The position numbers were made by a program, and so were the translations under genes. Shown here piece by piece: positions 11,948-24,764 of a DNA stretch of 64,000 nt; positions within the stretch are counted from its first letter, which is position 1; each line of letters opens with the position of its first letter. The notes beneath the pieces were generated by a model that was given only the letters and a program-made list of their open reading frames with translations, searched no databases and was not told where the DNA came from. This stretch comes from Epiperipatus broadwayi (taxonomy: Eukaryota; Onychophora; Udeonychophora; Euonychophora; Peripatidae): contig JAQFVV010006725.1 in the NCBI GenBank assembly GCA_028023455.1, positions 186,001 through 250,000 on the forward strand. The letters are read 5' to 3'.

Positions 11948-14461
11948 CATCATCATCATCATTATCAACCATTATCAATCCACTGCAGGATGAAGGTCTC
12001 TCCAAGTTTAATCCATCTTCTCCGATCTTTAGCTTCTCTTCTCCACATCACCCCTACACATTTTCTTATTTCATCCATCCATCTTACATGTGGTCGCCTT
12101 CTGGGTCTTTTACAATCTCTTGGAATCCAGTTTAAAATTTCAATTGTCCATCTATTATCATCTCTTCTAGCAATATGTCCAGCCCAACTCCACTTCAATC
12201 TTTTAATTTTTTCAATGAGGTCAGTAACACCTGTTTGTTCTCTTACCCATACATTGCGTTTTCGATCTCTTCTTGTTACTCCCAACATACATCTCTCCCT
12301 ACTTCTTTGAGTGGTCTGAAGTCTCTGTATTGATCTTCTATTAAGTGTCCAAGTCTCAGATCCATAAGTAAGAACTGGTAAAACACATTTGTTAAAAACC
12401 TTTCTTTTCAAACACATAGGCATATTTCCTTTTAATATCAAGTTATTTCTACCAAAAGCACTCCAACCAAGTTTAATTCTATGATTAATTTCCTCTATTA
12501 TGTTTCCATCTGTATTAATAATCTGACCAAGGTATTTGTAACTCTTAACTTCTTCTAATTCATCATAATCAATCTTTATTTTCATATTTTGAGCAAATCG
12601 ATTAAACATTACTTTAGTCTTTTTAACATTTATCTTTAGTCCTACTTTCCTACTTTCATCTGATAACTCCTGCAACATTTCCTGCAGCTCTGAAGCATTA
12701 TTTGCAAAAACAACTACATCATCTGCGAAATCTAAATGACTTAAATAATCTCCATTTACTTTCACTCCTTTAGTTTCCCATTTTAATCCACAAAATACTT
12801 CTTGCAGCACTGCTGTAAAAAGTTTTGGAGATATGGAGTCACCTTGTCTTACACCTTTCTCAATGTTGACTTTCCCAGTATCATTATGTAATCTAATTGT
12901 TGCTGTTGCATTTTTATAAATATTCTTTAAAATATGACAATATCCTGGATCTATACCTTGATGATCCAATGCTTTAATCACTGAAGAAATGTTTATAGAA
13001 TCAAATGCCTTTTCATAATCTACAAATCCAAAACATAATGACAACTCATATTCATTTGTCCTTTCTATAACTTCTCTCAATACTTGAATATGATCTACTG
13101 TACTAAAACCACTTTTAAATCCAGCTTGTTCTCTTGGTTGGTGAAAATCCAAGGTTCTCTGTAGACGAGTTGTAATTATCTTGGTAAAAATTTTATATAA
13201 AACTGATAAAAGACTGATAGGTCTGTAATTTCTAACATCTTCTTTATCACCTTTTTTAAATATTAATATTATTACTGCATTCTTCCAATCATCCGGTACA
13301 TCTTTATCATTTAGACATTTAGTATATAACTTTGCTAATATTTTTTCTGTTTCTTCACCTGCTTCTTTTAATATATCAATTATAATTCCATCATTACCTG
13401 GAGCCTTTCCTTTTTTCATACATTTAATTGCATTTCTCACTTCTTCATTTAAAATTCTGGGCAATTCGGAAGATGTAATATATATAGGAGGTACTTGTTC
13501 TTTATTACTATATAATTCTTGATAAAAATCTTCTACCAATTTCATAATGTCATCCCTCTTTTTAGTAATAATTCCATCTTTTTTCTTTATTGCAGATATA
13601 AATTTCCTACCAATACCAAAATGTTGTTTTACATTCTTAAGACTTTTATTTTCTTCTACAGCTTTTCTTGCTAGTTCACAGTTATACTTTCTTATATCAT
13701 TTTCAACTCTTTTCCGCACCATTTTACAAAATTCGAGATATTCAATTCTTTTTAATGCATCATTCTTGCATATCTTCATATTCCTTCTTTTCTTCATAAG
13801 TTCTCTAGTCTCAGTAGAAATTTTATTAGTCAATTGCTGCTTTTTTCTACCAGCTATCTTTGTTGCAGTTTTTAAAAGTGTATCAGTTATTTTCATATTA
13901 ATTTCATTCAAATCTGAATCATGTTCAAAATCTACTAATACTTGAAACCGATTTGTAAGTTCTAATTTAAATTCATTAGAATGTTTCTGAAGATTAGGAA
14001 TATCAACTGTAAATATAGTTTTTCTTAATAATTTTTGTCTCTCTAGTTTTACATTAACATGTATCTTACCCCTTACTAATCGATGATCACTTCCTGTGTT
14101 AAATTTATTAAGAACATTACAATCTTGAAATATGTATTTCCTGTTAGTCAAAATATAATCCAATTCTGCTGTACCTTCATTTGGATGCTTCCATGTCCAT
14201 TTCCTTCTAACATTTTTCTCAAAAAAAGAATTCATAATATAAAGTTTTTCCTTCTCTGCAAACTCCACAAGTCTATGTCCTCTCTCATTTCTATTACCAT
14301 AACCAAAATTGCCTACAACACTTTCATCTTTCATTTGTTTACCAATTCTAGCATTAAAATCTCCCATAACAATTTTAAAATGTTGTTTACTCTGAACAAA
14401 AGCCTTTTGTACATCCATATAAAAATATTCTACTACTTCATCACTGTGATTATGTATACTA
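11948..14461 (-). mobile_element. RTE-like non-LTR retrotransposon, 5'-truncated, young
   Basis: This minus-strand element has an open endonuclease-reverse transcriptase frame. Its 3' end finishes in a TGATGATGATGATG tail (plus strand 11,948-11,962), which is typical of RTE-type elements. Compared with the copy at 59.5 kb, it starts inside the endonuclease domain near 14,450, so about 0.8 kb of its 5' end is missing, the usual result of incomplete reverse transcription. Flanks AAATGTTCAATTA (from 11,930) and AAATGTTATCCAATTA (from 14,462) look like a target-site duplication of about 15-20 bases with a small indel. The near-identity to the 59.5 kb copy and the intact frame point to a recent insertion. 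Confidence 0.85.
11965..14418 (-). CDS. Endonuclease/reverse transcriptase of RTE-like element (N-terminally truncated)
   Basis: This 817-residue open frame encodes the enzyme that nicks target DNA and copies element RNA. What remains of the apurinic-like endonuclease shows MGDFNARIG (near residue 20), LDYILTN and SDHRLV, the catalytic D-H pair. The reverse transcriptase follows: IFKKGD then [24 protein letters not shown] (about 465), [10 protein letters not shown] (about 520) and FADD in the catalytic block (about 565). The C terminus carries [10 protein letters not shown] and a basic tail ending in [11 protein letters not shown], found in many invertebrate members. The N-terminal catalytic motifs (YNCRSL and LCEVR, present in the other copy) are missing, so the protein cannot be a complete nuclease. 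The first methionine is only the first ATG after the truncation, not a natural start. Confidence 0.85.
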   Translation of the reverse strand: MDVQKAFVQSKQHFKIVMGDFNARIGKQMKDESVVGNFGYGNRNERGHRLVEFAEKEKLYIMNSFFEKNVRRKWTWKHPNEGTAELDYILTNRKYIFQDCNVLNKFNTGSDHRLVRGKIHVNVKLERQKLLRKTIFTVDIPNLQKHSNEFKLELTNRFQVLVDFEHDSDLNEINMKITDTLLKTATKIAGRKKQQLTNKISTETRELMKKRRNMKICKNDALKRIEYLEFCKMVRKRVENDIRKYNCELARKAVEENKSLKNVKQHFGIGRKFISAIKKKDGIITKKRDDIMKLVEDFYQELYSNKEQVPPIYITSSELPRILNEEVRNAIKCMKKGKAPGNDGIIIDILKEAGEETEKILAKLYTKCLNDKDVPDDWKNAVIILIFKKGDKEDVRNYRPISLLSVLYKIFTKIITTRLQRTLDFHQPREQAGFKSGFSTVDHIQVLREVIERTNEYELSLCFGFVDYEKAFDSINISSVIKALDHQGIDPGYCHILKNIYKNATATIRLHNDTGKVNIEKGVRQGDSISPKLFTAVLQEVFCGLKWETKGVKVNGDYLSHLDFADDVVVFANNASELQEMLQELSDESRKVGLKINVKKTKVMFNRFAQNMKIKIDYDELEEVKSYKYLGQIINTDGNIIEEINHRIKLGWSAFGRNNLILKGNMPMCLKRKVFNKCVLPVLTYGSETWTLNRRSIQRLQTTQRSRERCMLGVTRRDRKRNVWVREQTGVTDLIEKIKRLKWSWAGHIARRDDNRWTIEILNWIPRDCKRPRRRPHVRWMDEIRKCVGVMWRREAKDRRRWIKLGETFILQWIDNG

Positions 14462-14482
14462 AAATGTTATCCAATTATTAAT

Positions 14483-15044
14483 TAATCAACTTTTTTTTTT
14501 AAAAAAAAAAAAGCTAAAAATAATATTTAAATGCTAATTTTTTTTTAAAACTTCTGTAAAATTGTGTTTAATAAGATATATATAATATTTAATCTTTTTA
14601 CCCAAAACATGGACTTTTTGAAAAGTACTGTATTTATATACATAAAAGTTTATATTAAATTCTGTTAAATTATATAGTCAAATAAGTTACTTTAAAAGTA
14701 AATAGATTAAGTCTTGATCATATATACAATAATAAGATATACTTCTTATAATTAGATAATGGAAAAACTAATAAAAAACTGATAAATTATAAACAACATA
14801 TTTAAACTACTTTTAAAAAAATGCATTAAGATGTAAAAAAAATAGAAATAGATTACACATACATATATATTTTGAAAAGTTGTTTCTAAATGTACTTTAT
14901 GCTGAAAAATAAAATAAAATAAATTAAATATTGTTCTAAATATAAGATCTTACCATATAAGAATGATAAGCATGTTGAAACATCTCCATCACTTGCATTC
15001 TACAAATAAAAATCACTGTTCAGTTATAATAGATTAATTAATTA

Positions 15045-15048
<4 letters not shown>
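14483..15048. other. Gene-free AT-rich DNA
   Basis: This short spacer lies between the RTE-like insertion and the trinucleotide array. Nothing recognisable is seen apart from a T10/A12 run near 14,490-14,512. Confidence 0.5.
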
Positions 15049-15078
<30 letters not shown>

Positions 15079-15114
15079 AATAATAATAATAATAATAACA
15101 ACAACAACAACAAC

Positions 15115-15165
<51 letters not shown>
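15049..15165. repeat. Composite trinucleotide array (TTA)n(TAA)n(AAC)n(AAT)n
   Basis: TTA units run to about 15,078 and flip to TAA units, which makes a perfect palindromic junction. About six AAC units and about seventeen AAT units follow, up to 15,165, where the Tx1/L1-like element begins with CCTGCAGC. The AAC-then-AAT order is the same as in the tail at the other end of that element. Confidence 0.9.
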
Positions 15166-15381
15166 CCTGCAGCAAATCTCTGCTGAGGTAAGAAGCAATC
15201 CTTAAGTTCTCCGATGTAAGTATTTATTTTTTTCTTTTGTTCCAACTTGTTATTCGCAAAACAAAACATAATACAGGAAAAATCGAATCATATAATAGAT
15301 TAATAGTGTTTTTTGAAAAATATTGGTGTGTTTTCATATCTTTCTTTTAAAAAAAAATACTGACTTCAGCCAGAATAAATC

Positions 15382-16991
15382 ATGGCTACTGCCCAGTCAA
15401 GCGTGAGTGAATTAAGCACCAATACGAAATTAACAACATCGTTAGTTTCAACATCGCCTATTTTGTATGCAAAAGTATTTAAAAGTAATAGCAATACTAC
15501 AGCACCAACCCAAATACCGCGTTTCCGTAGAACAAACACAAATGATATAAAAAATCTTGATCTAAACACTTGAGAAGAAAATCAACCCCCAGCCGCAATC
15601 TGGACAAAAGAAATGCTTGAAAATGTGACAGACCATTTCAGTAATACGGTGCCTCATATGTTATTTGAAACATTTCGCAGGTTTTTTTCACCAACATCAT
15701 TAGTACTTGCAGTAACCGATAATCAATGCTCATTATATCGTTTCCCAAAAGCTTTATTATATGAAGCAATCATGCAAAATGCACTATGGGAAACAATATC
15801 TTGTATCGCTGACCATCCAAATTCTCGATATATAACCATTGATTTTTATACTCAGCAGCAAAAAGAACATTTTCAATCCACTATTTTAGCACTTGATAAT
15901 TACGCACTCATAATTATAGATGAAAACCGGAAAAAATAATTACTGGAGTGATTAAAAATACTTATCTTAAATACAACATACAAGATTTTCAAAAAATGAT
16001 AAACCCGTTTGGAAAAGTAATTGCCCCACAGCCTATATATTTAAAAGACACACCTATACCGATATGTAGTAATCGTTTTGAATTTAAAATAAAACTACAT
16101 AAAAACATAGACGCCTCAACGATTCCAACACAGATTACAGATCAAGAAGTGACACTCTCGCTTCACATAAGAGGTCTAAAGCCACATTGTTTTGGCTGTG
16201 GACAGAGATGACACCTAGCAACTCAGTGCGATAACACAAAAAGCAATCACTGTGAACAAACTAAAATCCTCTCCCCAAAACAACCCAGTGATGATGAAAA
16301 TAAAATTTACAATAACACTACATCCATTGGCAACCCAATAATAGAAACCGGAAAAAAAATGTTCAAACACCCACAAACAAAAATGATAACGGAGCAGAAT
16401 TTCCTATCCCAAAGACCAACCAAAAAAATAATAACACAAAAACTAAAACAGACACCCAAGATTCAAACAAAAATAACTCGCAAGAAACCACAACACAAAA
16501 TACAGCAATTACATCACAGGATCAGTATCTCAATAAAACAAAAGGTGTACCAAGTAAAAATCAACAAACAGAAAATAAACACACACAGCTATATAATGAA
16601 AATATAAATCCAGATATTATAAAGATACCAATAATAAAAAAAACTACAAATATAAACAAAACTGCATCAAACATAATGGATGCAACAGAAGCCCCTCTTT
16701 CACCTATTCAAGAGAATACACCAGAGGGAAAAAGAAAGCCAGGTAGACCACCTAAAAATCATAAATCCAAAAAGGCAAAAAAAAACAGACCAAAAGCACA
16801 ACTCATCAGACATATACAACTTAGAAAATGATGAAATAGAAATGGATGTAAGCCAACAACAAGTGGACACCTGTTCAGTTTCATCACAAATTGCCTGTAT
16901 AGACTCTGAACTAACATTAAATGAAAGAAAAACTGATAATAAACCCAACAATGTCTTAAATATGTATCAGCATCCATCTACTGCAATATAA
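15382..16991 (+). pseudogene. ORF1 (gag-like) of Tx1/L1-like element, broken
   Basis: ORF1 proteins bind element RNA and chaperone it. The frame starts at ATG 15,382 (MATAQSSVSEL), meets a TGA at 15,571, continues (15,613-15,939), shifts (15,948-16,211) and then becomes a Lys/Asn/Thr-rich tail. A CCHC zinc knuckle is visible near 16,187-16,232: PHCFGCGQR, an internal TGA where one residue should be, then HLATQC, giving C-x2-C-x4-H-x4-C. Near 16,730-16,790 there is an AT-hook, KRKPGRPPKN, followed by a basic cluster. After a frameshift the reading goes to an acidic stretch (LENDEIEMDVSQQQ). A knuckle plus an AT-hook is less common in ORF1 proteins. At least three inactivating lesions are seen. 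Confidence 0.7.
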
Positions 16992-17055
16992 ACAAAAATT
17001 TAGTATTAAAAATAAATAAAAATCTATACCCTGTTAAAAAAATTATCCTAAAAAC

Positions 17056-20000
17056 ATGAAGATAAAAATTGGATCTCTCAACATTAGAGGCTTAAATGCC
17101 ACCAAAAAACTTTTTGATCTCAAAAAATGGTTACATACAACACAACCACACATACTGAAGCTATTGGAAACAAAAATATATAGCAGCTCTCAAATTGATC
17201 CATCAAAATATTTAGTCAGCCAAGGTTTTTGTGCCTGCTCAAGGCAATCATCATCACCATCAGGTGGCACAGGCATAATTATACCCCACAACTGCCTTTT
17301 CAATTCTTTTAAAATTATATATATATTGACTCTAATCTTATCATATTAACACTCCATCATAAAAATATCACACTTAACCTAGTATTTGTATATATACCAC
17401 CAGGCCCTGTCATGATCTCCAGAATAATAGCAACAATAAATTCAATGCTTACAGCAACACCAAATCCCATAATACTCCTGGGAGATTTCAACATGACCTA
17501 CCAAACTTTTGTCACCAAATGGATCCATCAAATAACAATCCCACTTATGAGTGCTGAACATTTTCTCCCATCAAACTCAATATCTTTTAATAACAATAGA
17601 TATGTCACTTATTGATTTGTGATTCTACTCAGCAATGTTACATCATTATTTTAATCTTGAACTCTGTCCATCTATAATCTCAGATCATGCTGCCCAGTTC
17701 ATCACCCTCGACCTAACAAAAATACAGAATACAACAAGAGCCCTCCAAAAGACTATGTGAATACTTCTTCCAGCACAAACAACTGAATTCTTATATTCAG
17801 AAACATGTCACTCGATCCAATACAAAAGTATATAGCATTCACCAATATACTTTCTTTCAACATCAATCATATTACTTGCAATTCAACACTCCCCACCAGA
17901 TTATTAGCTTTGGCAGATGAACTACATAAAAGCATAACCATTTCCAGACCAACTACAGATAATCAAACACAAATTAAAAAACTTACAGAAATGTACATCA
18001 ATACATGCAATACACTAAAGCAATATGTAGCAATAAAAAAAAATGCCTTACACAACAACATACTTGGATCAGAGCATACATACGGTGGGCATTGGGATAC
18101 CCATCCACAGTCAGAGTGCCTATGGCACTTGAAATAGATGGCTCTATAACAGCTGGACATAACATGATAAACCCAATATATCAACACTAAAAAAAACTGC
18201 AAAAACAGAGTGTGTACATACCAAATGAAGACATATTTGGAGACCCTGAAACAGAAACACCAATAGCAACAACTGACATTGTATTTCAACTTGCAACAAT
18301 AACAAACACATGTCACCCAGGACCACAAGGAATTCCCAAATTTGTGTTCAAACATCTTAGTCACTTCACAGCAAAATACCTGTGCGATCTAGCAAATTTA
18401 CATATCCCAAAAAATTTACAACATACAAAGTCTATACCCAATTGCAATGGTTCCATTTAACAAAAAATCAACAGCAATATCATCTTTATCAATCTACGAC
18501 CAATTTCAATGGGACCTTTAGGCATAAAAATTCTTGAAAGAGTGATAAAAGAAAAAATAGAACAACACATACTCTCTGTGTTATCATCAGCACAATATGC
18601 CAAAAAAGAATCATCCATTGGCCAGGGTGCCTTAATGTACAAAACAATTATCGAAGTAGTAAAAAAAAGAAAGAAATATGCACCAATTATAGTTCAACTA
18701 GACATTGAGGCAGCTTTTGACTCAGTGCCTATAGCCAAATTATTAGACATGCTGAAAAAAACAACAACACCTCCATCCCTACTATATATAATAGCCAATC
18801 TGCTACTCAGCCGTGAAATTCACATCACATTGAATGGGAAAAAATCACCAGCCTTCAGACCGAGTCAATCCATCCCACAAGGATCCCCTTTAAGTGCCTT
18901 GCTCTTTACAATATATATAAATCCTCTATTAATAGAGATACAGAAAAAATAAAAGGCATTCAAATTCCAAACACTGCATTAAATATATCATGCATAGCCT
19001 ATATGGACAATGTAACCGTTTTCCTCCCCTCTAAAAAGAACCTCCCCATATTACAAGAGATAATCAAGAATTATACCTCAAATTTTAATTTAAAAATTTA
19101 CACAAATAAAACTGCTGCGTGGTCAATATACACAGGCAAGCACTGTACAGAGATGTTTAATGGTAAACCATCTGCTTTCCTTGGTTTCCCATTCTACCTT
19201 GGAACCAATGGAATGAGGCAAAAAATTCAAAATAAATTAAAAAAAGATGCTGAAAAAATCACAGCCTCACTTGAAAAGTCATACCTGTCAATATACGCAA
19301 AGGTAGCACTATTTAATCAACTTATAATTACAAAAATTACATACTACACACGTGTAATCAAATTTGCAAAAACATTCATATCTAAAATCTCGTCAATCTG
19401 TAACAAACTAATATGGAAGAGAAAGACAGTGGCAATCTCTTTAAAAAATCTGAGCAGACCACCACATAGCAATGGACTTGAACTCCATACAATCAATGTT
19501 TTTTACACAAAATCAGTAAATCTAATAACAGCAACCATAAAAAGATTTCCAGACCTGGAGTGTGTAATCAGTATAATACCCACAGACAGACCACCCCCTT
19601 CATATGGATATCTATCCACACTGATTGAAGAACTCAAGCCAATATACAACAAAATGTCACTCAATAATGACAACAAGTATACATACTGGGACATTTATAA
19701 TATACTATATCCAAACCAGACACCTAATCTACATCCATCAGTTCTTGGAATAGACAACAGGCAACTACTGCAACAGTTCAGAAAATGGTCATTAGAACCA
19801 AAATTTTTTGATTTTCTACTTAAGCTTAATCTCAATGCTCTACCCACAACCCATTTCCTTAGATTTCGTAGATTCTATACAAATATAGACCCTATGTGTG
19901 GGCTATGTCATAGAGAAGAAGAGACATGATCATTTTCTTCATTCCTGCAGTGCCCTAGAAACAATACGTCGCACAATGTCTACCACATACAGAAAGGCTA

Positions 20001-20248
20001 TCATTTCAATTGATGAAATAATAAATACATTTAAAAAAGGTAACAGCCCTGCTATTCGTGCAGCAACATACAGCCTTTATGCCTACTGGTGTACCAGATG
20101 CACTTTTGCACTTGCCAATAACCCTCGATGCCACCCAGCAACATATTCAATAAAACTAGAACTGTTCAGAAAAAGAGACAGCATCCTAGCTCAACCAGAT
20201 GTGTTTGCAGCCACATGGTCACACTTGAAACAAAGATCCAGTCTATGA
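17056..20248 (+). pseudogene. ORF2 (endonuclease/reverse transcriptase) of Tx1/L1-like element, broken
   Basis: It begins at ATG 17,056 with IGSLNIRGLN and LKLLETKIYS, the first two endonuclease blocks (N and E). LLGDFNMTY follows near 17,475. After several stops the reverse transcriptase appears: PGPQGIPKFVF (about 18,320), VQLDIEAAFDSVP (about 18,690), IPQGSPLSALLF (about 18,873) and YMDNVTVF (about 19,000). In the last, the usual D-D pair reads D-N. A frameshift separates the last two blocks. The thumb and connection region is open from 19,003 to 19,929. A C-terminal finger CGLCHREEET, frameshift, HDHFLHSC (19,897-19,950) gives C-x2-C-x8-H-x4-C. The protein is not functional. Confidence 0.75.
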
Positions 20249-20474
20249 AATATAAAGGCCAATAAGATAGATGATGACATTTTCAACATCAGCATTTTTT
20301 CCAACTTCAAAAAGATGCAAGCACAAACTGAACTAAATAGAAGACCAAATTTAAAACAAGAAGGAAAAAAAAGTATGCAGAAAAGATAAAGACTTATATA
20401 CTGAAAAATGTAATTTGTTTTTCATTTGTAACAAATCAATATATTACTAGATGTGACTGTAACTTTTTAGACTC

Positions 20475-20480
20475 AATAAA
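20475..20480 (+). terminator. AATAAA polyadenylation signal of the Tx1/L1-like element
   Basis: AATAAA lies 13 bases before the element's trinucleotide tail and about 230 bases after the ORF2 stop. This is the expected place for 3' end formation of the element's RNA. Confidence 0.55.
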
Positions 20481-20492
20481 GTTTTACTTTGA

Positions 20493-22522
<2,030 letters not shown>

Positions 22523-23822
22523 GCACAGTTTCTTCTTGTTTTCTACACACTGAACAGATAGGATCCATACCATAGCTCCGTCAATAGTGCAAGAAGGCAG
22601 CCGTAGGCAAGGCCCTGAGGTTGACCTTGATGAGAAAATCAACTAATCTAGGCTCCAATTTTAGTCGCTTAGTCAACCTCAAGAACCTTAGAATTCCTAG
22701 TGGAAGTATATTTTCAATATTTGGATTGTTAGTATTTATAGCATTATATGTGCTCCAATAATTTATCTTATTTTGAAATAGTGTTGAGGTGACACTGGTC
22801 TTGAAACTATCAAGTACCAGCCTCACCTGTTGTTGGATCCAGAGTTTACTCAATTTGGGAAGAGGCCGATCCGTAGGAATAATTTCTTGAGTCGGGATTG
22901 GATCTTCCATCTCTGGATTATTAGTAAAAAGTTTGCATAAAATATTGTGTGTGCTTTGCACTAAAAATGTCCTTGAGTGTAGGCTTAATCCATTTTGTTG
23001 TCTAGGTCTTTCCAGGAGGCTTAGGTTGATGACAGGAGCCTTTCCCCCCCAACATAATTTCCTATATTGGGTTTCAACATTCTTCATTAAGGCTTTCGTT
23101 GGAGAAAACCCCACAAGGAAATATGTTATTTTTGGAAGCATGACTGCATTCATCAATGCTACTTTCCTGAATAAAGACAAGTAGACTTTTCTCAGGGAGG
23201 CGACAAATTTTTTTATTTTAATTAATAAAACATCTTGGATTTCTTTCCTCATTTTAAAAGGAGAAGCAAGATGAAATCCCAGGAACTTCTGAGAGGGAGC
23301 CTTAAACCTGCCGGGAATTTGCTTTCTGGTCCTAATTGACCATACGGCCGATTTCTCCTCATTGACCCTTAGACCGAATTCTAATTTGAATCGGTCCAAG
23401 AGCTCTTCCAGCTTTGCAATCTCCTCCAATGAAGAGAAACACTACCACAACATCCATATAGGAAATGTGATGGATGTTCTCCTTCAGCAAAGGAATGGCT
23501 ATCCCTTTAAGAGATGTCTCGATGCTTAACAGAAGGGGATTCACATAAGCTGTAAATAGGAGCACACTCAGAGGTGAGCTCTGTGGAATGGAGACATAGG
23601 GCTGAAAACCAGGAGAGACTTGTCCATCCAGAGAGAAAAACACTTCACGATTTTGCAAAAGGTTCTCTATCATCTGGAGGTATGCTGGAGGTACTTTGAG
23701 TCCTTCCAAAACCCTCAAGAGTACATCAACTCTGACACAATCAAAGGCTGCAGCAAAGTCAAGCTGAACTGCGACTGGCTGAGACATCTTTTTCATGCGT
23801 ACATGTTCTACCAAGTGTAATA
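22523..23822 (-). pseudogene. Second Tx1/L1-like RT copy, diverged and truncated at both ends
   Basis: On the minus strand the first segment (to about 23,430) has VAVQLDFAAAFDCV, IPQSSPLSVLLF (Gly changed to Ser) and ISYMDVVVVF, the catalytic box with the second Asp lost. After a frame change, 23,429-22,581 gives 282 residues. These align by eye with the plus-strand copy: EKSAVWSIRTRKQ, LSLFRKVALMNAVMLPKITY, IIPTDRPLPK, KLEPRLVDFLIKVNLRALPT. The finger starts at DPICSVCRKQEET (about 22,530-22,568) and is cut there by the Jockey-like sequence. The 5' cut lies near 23,822. It is visibly more GC-rich than the 15-20 kb copy, so it belongs to another subfamily or has a different age. Confidence 0.75.
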
Positions 23823-24569
23823 ATATCTAAGTCAGGTTTTTTACAACTTTTGATCTTACATGATCAATTATGATCTATCATGATCCAAAAAATTTGCCTT
23901 TTTCAAAATTTATAATTTAATTGTAATCCTTAACAACAAAAAAATATATATCTACTTACTTTTAATTTAAAAAAATGCATTTAAGTCTCGTCCTGCACAT
24001 GTTTAAGTAACCATTAAGATCTGTCTGCTTTTTTATTTCAATATGAGAGCAACAACCAGCAATTCATTCTAACATTATCATATAAATGAAGCAATCATAA
24101 AAATTGAATAGTTGTATGCCATTTACTGTTAAAAATTATAAATATTTTGGGAGTTTAAATGAATGAGAAATGAAATAAACAATGAATGTTATGTACATTA
24201 AATCTTGCTAATAAGTAACTTACAACTTTCCACCCTTTCATTTACTATTCTTAATTAAAAGTGTCAGCAAATAAAATCTAGTTTTATATACAAATATAAA
24301 AATCATATTTTTGTCCACTTTTTATGTTGATAAATTAGTGATAATATTTTCTATTTACTTTATATATGTATATCTATAAATTTCTGAAATAAAAAACACA
24401 TAAATTCATAATAGCCACATAAAGATTTCTTATTATATTAATTGGTTTATTATATTATTTTTACTAATTTTTAAGATCTAGAAATAACCTTCCATTTTAT
24501 CATGGATTTTTCAAGAAAATATTTACTGTTTAAAAATAGAATTAGATATATTTATGGATTTCACTGGGG
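23823..24569. other. Gene-free AT-rich DNA
   Basis: Nothing recognisable lies between the retroelement cluster and the foldback-derived element, apart from a TGATC-rich passage near 23,850-23,885 (ACATGATCAATTATGATCTATCATGATCC). Confidence 0.45.
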
Positions 24570-24578
24570 AGATATGGC

Positions 24579-24755
24579 AGAACTCTTTTTCTTTCACTAG
24601 TTATGTCACCAATGTAAGCTTTAGTAACTGATGAATTCCAGATGATGCATCATATATTCCTATCAAAAGCTGTCATATCCAATACTCCCAGACTAGTTTC
24701 TAGTTTATGGTATATAGCAATGCACAAGCCAGAGTCATGTGATATTTTATTGATA
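24579..24755 (-). mobile_element. Foldback-family deletion derivative (copy E)
   Basis: The 177-base insert is flanked by the perfect 9-base direct repeat AGATATGGC (24,570-24,578 and 24,756-24,764). Inside, CCAATACTCCCAGACTAGTTT matches the arm of the large foldback element at 40 kb, and the right edge GAGTCATGTGATATTTTATTG is the reverse complement of that family's left edge (CACATGAC). It is an old, internally deleted copy in reverse orientation. Confidence 0.65.
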
Positions 24756-24764
24756 AGATATGGC

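Larger units (their letters stand above)
15166..20492 (+). mobile_element. Tx1/L1-like two-ORF non-LTR retrotransposon, nearly full length, decayed
   Basis: Order: 5' untranslated region (15,166-15,381), ORF1 with zinc knuckle and AT-hook (15,382-16,991), ORF2 with endonuclease, reverse transcriptase and C-terminal CCHC finger (17,056-20,248), 3' untranslated region with AATAAA at 20,475, then a (CAT)(AAC)(AAT) tail. Multiple stops and frameshifts make it inactive. It lies between two (AAC)n(AAT)n arrays, which is compatible with insertion into trinucleotide repeats or into the tail of an earlier copy. The clade is inferred from two ORFs, an apurinic-type endonuclease beginning SLNIRGL, IPQGSPLSALLF and the finger. 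R1-like or other clades are not excluded. Confidence 0.75.

Noticed and set aside
11927-12310. 127-codon plus-strand frame
   Set aside because: Shadow of the minus-strand RTE-like reverse transcriptase; same for 13,547-13,945 and 14,083-14,481, and for the minus-strand frames under 60,208-61,403.
15075-15269. Poly-Leu frame on the minus strand
   Set aside because: Made by the trinucleotide array before the Tx1/L1-like element.
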